The position numbers and the translations under genes were made by a program. The notes below the pieces were generated by a model that worked only from the letters and a program-made list of their open reading frames with translations, searched no databases and was not told where the DNA came from. 17,866 bases of DNA. Source: an uncultured Actinomycetes bacterium. GTDB lineage: Bacteria > Actinomycetota > Thermoleophilia > Solirubrobacterales > 70-9. The stretch covers positions 1 to 17,866 of the forward strand of contig CALCIA010000019.1 of the NCBI GenBank assembly GCA_937907435.1, read 5' to 3'. Position 1 is the first letter of the stretch; each line of letters starts with the position of its first letter. This document shows positions 14,902 to 17,866 of this stretch, in pieces.

Positions 14902-16362
14902 ATGGCGTTCCCCGGCGCGATTCCGCTGGCCGCGTCCGCGACGACCAACCTGTTCGCGGCGCGCGAGCAGATGGCGTTCACGCTGGCCTTCCACATCGTC
15001 CTGGCGTGCATCGGCGTCGCCCTCCCGGCGACGATCCTGGTCGCCAACTGGATCGGGCTGAAAAGGGACGACCGCGACGCGATCGAGCTGGCGCAGCGCT
15101 GGTCGAAGGCGATGGCCGTCACCTTCGCCGTCGGCGCCGTCACCGGCACCGTCCTCTCCTTCGAGTTCGGCCTGCTCTGGCCGCGCTTCATGGAACGTTA
15201 TGGCGCCGCCTTCGGAATCGCGTTCGGGATCGAGGGGCTCTTCTTCTTCCTCGAGGCGATCTTCCTCGGGATCTTCATCTACGGCTGGATGCGGCTGCCG
15301 GGCTGGGTCCACTGGTGGACCGGCGTGCCGATGTTCATCACCGGGATCGGCGGCGCCGCCTCGGTCGTCTCGGCCAACTCGTGGATGAACCAGCCGCAGG
15401 GCTTCGCCCTCGACGCCGCGGGCAAGGTGACGGAAGTCGAACCGTTCAAGGTCCTCTTCAACCCGGCGGTGCCCTACGAGGTCCCGCACATGATCCTTGC
15501 CGCCTACATGGTGGTCGGCTTCCTGGTCGCCTCGATCTACGCGGTCGGGATGCTGAAAGGGCGGCGTGACCGGCTGCACCGGCTCGGCCTGCTGATCCCG
15601 CTGACGATCGCCCTCATCGCCACCCCGATCCAGCTGCTGGTCGGCGATACCGCGGCGCGCGAAGTGGCCCACCACCAGCCGGCGAAGTTCGCGGCGATGG
15701 AGTGCGTCCAGGACACCGGTAGCCACCAGACCGAGTACATCGGCGGCATCTGCACCGCCGACGGGGTGAAGGTGGCGATCCCGATCCCGTGGCTCGACTC
15801 GATGCTGGTCGGCTTCAGCCCCGACACCAAGGTCACCGGCCTGAACTCGATCCCGAACGACGAACGGCCGCCGGTCAACACCTTCATCCACCTCGCCTTC
15901 GACCTCATGGTCGGGATCGGCACGGCCTTCCTGGCGCTCGGGATCTGGCTGCTCTGGTCCTGGTACAAGCGCCGCGACATCCCCCAGACTCCCTGGTTCC
16001 TCAAAGCGGTCTCGGTCTCCGGCGTCGCCGCGATCCTGGCGCTGTGGTCGGGCTGGATCGTCACCGAGGTGGGGCGCCAGCCGTGGATCGTCTACCACTA
16101 CATGAAAGTCTCGGAAGCGGTGACCGACGCGAACGGCATCTGGGGGATCTTCATCTTCACCCTGCTCCTCTACGCGGCGCTGGGGACGATCGCGGTGCTG
16201 GTCCTGCGGCGGATGTCGCGGCGCTGGCGCGAAGGCGGCGAGGGTGCCGCGGAGGAACAGCCGTCCCCGTACGGCCCTCTCGGCCCCGAAGTCTCCCCAG
16301 CCGTTCCTTTTGCCGGAATGGTCGGCAAAAGGAACAGCCAGAGTGAGGACGCGGAGCGATGA
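14902..16362 (+). CDS. cydA: Cytochrome bd quinol oxidase subunit I
   Basis: The haem-bearing, quinol-oxidising subunit of cytochrome bd, a membrane terminal oxidase with high oxygen affinity. It has 486 residues and about nine hydrophobic helices. Key family residues are visible: His31 in the first helix (haem b595/d ligand in the family), Glu111 and Glu118 in FGIEGLFFFLEAIFLG, His196 in VPHMILAAYMV (haem b558), Q-loop residues Lys262 and Glu267 in QPAKFAAME, and GRQPW at 391-395. The Q-loop is short, lacking the long insert of the E. coli protein. The last 40 or so residues form a hydrophilic, poorly structured tail whose DNA contains a 13-bp hairpin (16303-16335). The stop overlaps the cydB start (ATGA). 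No cydC or cydD maturation genes are seen in the window. Confidence 0.96.
   Translation: MAFPGAIPLAASATTNLFAAREQMAFTLAFHIVLACIGVALPATILVANWIGLKRDDRDAIELAQRWSKAMAVTFAVGAVTGTVLSFEFGLLWPRFMERYGAAFGIAFGIEGLFFFLEAIFLGIFIYGWMRLPGWVHWWTGVPMFITGIGGAASVVSANSWMNQPQGFALDAAGKVTEVEPFKVLFNPAVPYEVPHMILAAYMVVGFLVASIYAVGMLKGRRDRLHRLGLLIPLTIALIATPIQLLVGDTAAREVAHHQPAKFAAMECVQDTGSHQTEYIGGICTADGVKVAIPIPWLDSMLVGFSPDTKVTGLNSIPNDERPPVNTFIHLAFDLMVGIGTAFLALGIWLLWSWYKRRDIPQTPWFLKAVSVSGVAAILALWSGWIVTEVGRQPWIVYHYMKVSEAVTDANGIWGIFIFTLLLYAALGTIAVLVLRRMSRRWREGGEGAAEEQPSPYGPLGPEVSPAVPFAGMVGKRNSQSEDAER
16303..16335. repeat. 13-bp palindrome in the 3' end of cydA
   Basis: A perfect inverted repeat GTTCCTTTTGCCG (16303-16315) and CGGCAAAAGGAAC (16323-16335) around a 7-nt loop, inside the codons for the variable CydA tail and ending 23 nt before the cydB start. 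As RNA it would fold just ahead of the cydB ribosome-binding site. It could tune cydB expression or be an inserted palindromic element. Confidence 0.8.
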
Positions 16363-17357
16363 GCACGGCGGCGGCGGTGATCCTCTGGGTCGGCGCGACC
16401 TTCTACGCGCTCTTCGGCGGCGCCGACTTCGGCGGCGGCTTCTGGGACCTGATCGCGGGCAATGCCGAGAAGGGGGAGCGCCCCCGGGGGACGATCCAGC
16501 GCTCGCTCACCCCGGTCTGGGAGGCCAACCACGTGTGGCTGATCTTCATCCTGGTCGTCCTCTGGACCGCCTTTCCGCAGGCCTTCAGCGCGATCTTCTC
16601 GACCCTCTACGTGCCGTTGACGCTGGCGGTGCTGGGGATCGTCCTGCGCGGCTCGGGCTTCGCCTTCCGCAGCTCGGTCGAAGGACTCCAGGCACGCCGC
16701 GCCGCGGGCGCCGTCTTCGCCCTCTCCTCGGTGATCACGCCGTTCTTCATGGGCGCCGTGGTCGGCGCGATCGCGGTCGGCAACGTCCCCGCCCACGGCA
16801 ACGGCGATGCCTTCTCGACCTGGCTGGCGCCCGCGCCGCTCTTCATCGGCGTGATGTTCGTCGCCACCAGCGCCTACCTCGCCGCCGTCTTCCTCGTCGG
16901 TGATGCCCGCCGCGGCGGCGACCACGAGATGGAGCGCTACTTCGAGCGGCGCGCCCTCGCCGCCGGCGTCGTCGCCGGCATCTTCGCCGTCGTCGGCCTG
17001 ATCGCCCTCCACTCCGAAGGCCCCTACGTCTACGACCGCCTCATCCACGAGGGCCTGCCCCTCATCATCATCTCCGCCCTCTGCGGCATCGGCATGCTCC
17101 TGGTGCTCCTCCTGGGCGGCCGCCTCCTCCTCCGCCCCCTCGCCGCAGGCGCCGTCATCGCCGTCATCTGGGGCTGGTTCGTCGCCCAGTTCCCCTACCT
17201 CCTCCCGACCAGCCTCACGATCAGCCACGGCGCCGCCCCCGACCCCACCCTGGTCGCCATCTTCATCGTCTTCGCGATCGCCTGCATCGTTGTGCTGCCG
17301 GCGCTGGCGATCCTTCTGGTGCTGGCGCAGAGCGACATGCTGGAACACGAGCACTGA
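16359..17357 (+). CDS. cydB: Cytochrome bd quinol oxidase subunit II
   Basis: The second core subunit of cytochrome bd, an integral membrane protein that stabilises the haem subunit. It has 332 residues with about eight hydrophobic helices. The family motifs are clear: ALFGGADFGGGFWDL (17-31) in the first helix and TPVWEANHVWLIF (51-63). The ATG overlaps the cydA stop codon as ATGA; GAGGA at 16345-16349 gives a 9-nt ribosome-binding distance. The C-terminus ends in a hydrophobic helix followed by a short acidic tail. The long hairpin at 17399-17456 follows the stop by 41 nt and may end the operon. No CydX/CydS-like small subunit is recognisable after it. Confidence 0.96.
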   Translation: MSTAAAVILWVGATFYALFGGADFGGGFWDLIAGNAEKGERPRGTIQRSLTPVWEANHVWLIFILVVLWTAFPQAFSAIFSTLYVPLTLAVLGIVLRGSGFAFRSSVEGLQARRAAGAVFALSSVITPFFMGAVVGAIAVGNVPAHGNGDAFSTWLAPAPLFIGVMFVATSAYLAAVFLVGDARRGGDHEMERYFERRALAAGVVAGIFAVVGLIALHSEGPYVYDRLIHEGLPLIIISALCGIGMLLVLLLGGRLLLRPLAAGAVIAVIWGWFVAQFPYLLPTSLTISHGAAPDPTLVAIFIVFAIACIVVLPALAILLVLAQSDMLEHEH

Positions 17358-17398
17358 GGGCGGGCGGGGGTCCGTGGCGCTTGCGGCTGTCCGAGGTG

Positions 17399-17456
17399 GT
17401 CCTGGGCTCCTCATGGGGGTCCTGGCAGGCTGTGACCCCCATGAGGAGCCCAGGAC
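17399..17456 (+). terminator. 23-bp perfect hairpin downstream of cydB
   Basis: Arms 17399-17421 and 17434-17456 pair perfectly over 23 bp around a 12-nt loop (CTGGCAGGCTGT). It begins 41 nt after the cydB stop. No T-run follows, so it would be a tail-less terminator or an mRNA 3'-end stabiliser. It is the first of the hairpins in this gene-free region and shares no obvious sequence with the others. Confidence 0.5.
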
Positions 17457-17550
17457 GTGAGGGGTGCGTGGGAGAGGCGTCACAGGGACGGGAGGAAGTC
17501 GGACTTACGTGACGATCAGGTCGGGGAGTCTCCACACCTCGGCCCGATCG

Positions 17551-17731
17551 GTCACAGAGATGCCGGGAACGTCACACCTCCCGGCCCCGGGAGGCCCTTC
17601 CCGGGCCAGGATCGAGGGCCCCGGGACGCGCGGTCGACCTGAGGTCCGGCTACCGGACCTTAGGTCGACCGCGCCCCCGTCGGTGTCGGAAAACACGGGA
17701 GGAAGAGTGGAGTTCCCGGCATCTCCGTCAC
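17551..17731. repeat. 181-nt imperfect inverted repeat bracketing a hairpin
   Basis: 17551-17570 and the reverse complement of 17712-17731 match at 18 of 20 positions (core GAGATGCCGGGAAC). The likeness continues inward with a gap to the CTCCCG segments. Between them lie CCTCCCGG/CCGGGAGG (17577-17594) and the long hairpin at 17628-17674. ACGGGAGGAAG at 17695-17705 recurs at 17488-17498, suggesting a further partial copy to the left. Confidence 0.6.
17628..17674. repeat. 22-bp hairpin, palindrome family B (intergenic copy)
   Basis: Arms 17628-17649 and 17653-17674 pair over 22 bp with one G-T wobble, around a tight CTA loop. Its arms (GCGGTCGACC, then GGTCCGG/CCGGACC, then GGTCGACCGC) reappear in diverged form in the inner hairpin of the kinase linker at 7948-7990, including the CTACCGGAC apex. 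Confidence 0.85.
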
Positions 17732-17752
17732 GGACCCGGCGTCCGGGAGCTT

Positions 17753-17795
17753 GCGTGGTTCCAAATGGTCGCATGGCGACCATTTGGAACCACGC
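17753..17795. repeat. 20-bp perfect hairpin, palindrome family C, copy 1
   Basis: Arms 17753-17772 and 17776-17795 are perfect over 20 bp with an ATG loop. The outer arm sequence GCGTGGTTC.AAAT is shared with the hairpin that follows 18 nt later. Confidence 0.88.
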
Positions 17796-17813
17796 GGGAC
17801 CGGCCGGATCCCG

Positions 17814-17854
17814 CGTGGTTCGAAATCCACCTATGGCGTGGATTTCGAACCACG
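17814..17854. repeat. 17-bp perfect hairpin, palindrome family C, copy 2
   Basis: Arms 17814-17830 and 17838-17854 are perfect over 17 bp with a 7-nt loop. The outer part equals that of copy 1 (CGTGGTTC.AAAT) while the inner part differs but still pairs, so stem structure is kept while sequence changes. Confidence 0.88.
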
Positions 17855-17866
17855 GTAGGCCGGTCG

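Larger units (their letters stand above)
17358..17866. other. Gene-free region filled with long hairpins
   Basis: I see no credible protein-coding gene or tRNA in these 509 nt. Short open frames exist on both strands, but their translations are low-complexity and run through the palindromes. What it does hold is a series of inverted repeats: 17399-17456, 17577-17594, 17628-17674, 17753-17795 and 17814-17854, with an imperfect inverted repeat bracketing 17551-17731. The window ends just after the last hairpin, so the region may continue. Confidence 0.75.

Noticed and set aside
15061..15085. GGACGACCGC in cydA, the same 10-mer as in the kinase-linker repeat
   Set aside because: It encodes ordinary CydA sequence (RDDRD) and has no inverted partner nearby, so chance in a high-GC genome is the simpler view.
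17505..17783. 92-codon minus-strand open frame
   Set aside because: It runs through the palindromes, has no recognisable domain or ribosome-binding site, and its repeated fragments come from the inverted repeat.
17358..17866. CRISPR array or tRNA cluster in the hairpin region
   Set aside because: Hairpins differ in sequence and spacing, with no regular repeat-spacer pattern, and no T-loop or cloverleaf was recognised.

Overview
The window is very GC-rich, densely packed, and uses GTG and TTG starts freely. Several start codons lie only 6-9 bases after a TANNNT -10 box, which points to leaderless transcripts. Together with a LuxR-type large ATPase regulator, an FHA protein, a one-transmembrane Ser/Thr kinase with an external propeller and a short Q-loop cytochrome bd oxidase, this suggests an actinobacterium. 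My best guess is the Thermoleophilia (Solirubrobacter/Conexibacter-like); that placement is inference, not something the sequence proves.

Layout: (1) 128-3556, minus strand: rpiA followed 3 nt later by a 923-aa LuxR/LAL regulator. (2) 3629-5050, plus: S-adenosylhomocysteinase, divergent from rpiA. (3) 5164-8998, plus: a signalling patch with an FHA protein, a small HTH ORF that looks like the frameshifted C-terminus of the FHA protein, a secreted PD40/TolB-like propeller, and a membrane Ser/Thr kinase with a seven-repeat external propeller. (4) 9113-13968, plus: a sugar-phosphate operon tkt-tal-pgi; with rpiA it covers much of the non-oxidative pentose phosphate pathway and its link to glycolysis. 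(5) 13935-14816, minus: an alpha/beta hydrolase whose 3' end overlaps pgi tail to tail. (6) 14902-17357, plus: cydA-cydB, cytochrome bd quinol oxidase. (7) 17358-17866: no gene, but a dense series of near-perfect hairpins.

The main non-gene signal is an unusual load of long palindromes. One family (arms ending in GGGCCGAAAACC, conserved 13-nt loop) occurs three times, each just after a stop codon, and one stem pair covaries. A second type forms a perfect-but-one-wobble 22-bp hairpin in the terminal gene-free region, and a diverged relative appears to sit in frame inside the kinase linker, nested in a ~115-nt palindrome. Another hairpin lies in the 3' end of cydA. The last 500 nt contain at least four long hairpins, two of which share an arm sequence, plus a 181-nt imperfect inverted repeat. 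This looks like one or more families of small palindromic elements that settle between genes and in tolerant coding regions. Whether they are mobile, terminators, protein-binding sites or structured RNAs cannot be decided from one window.
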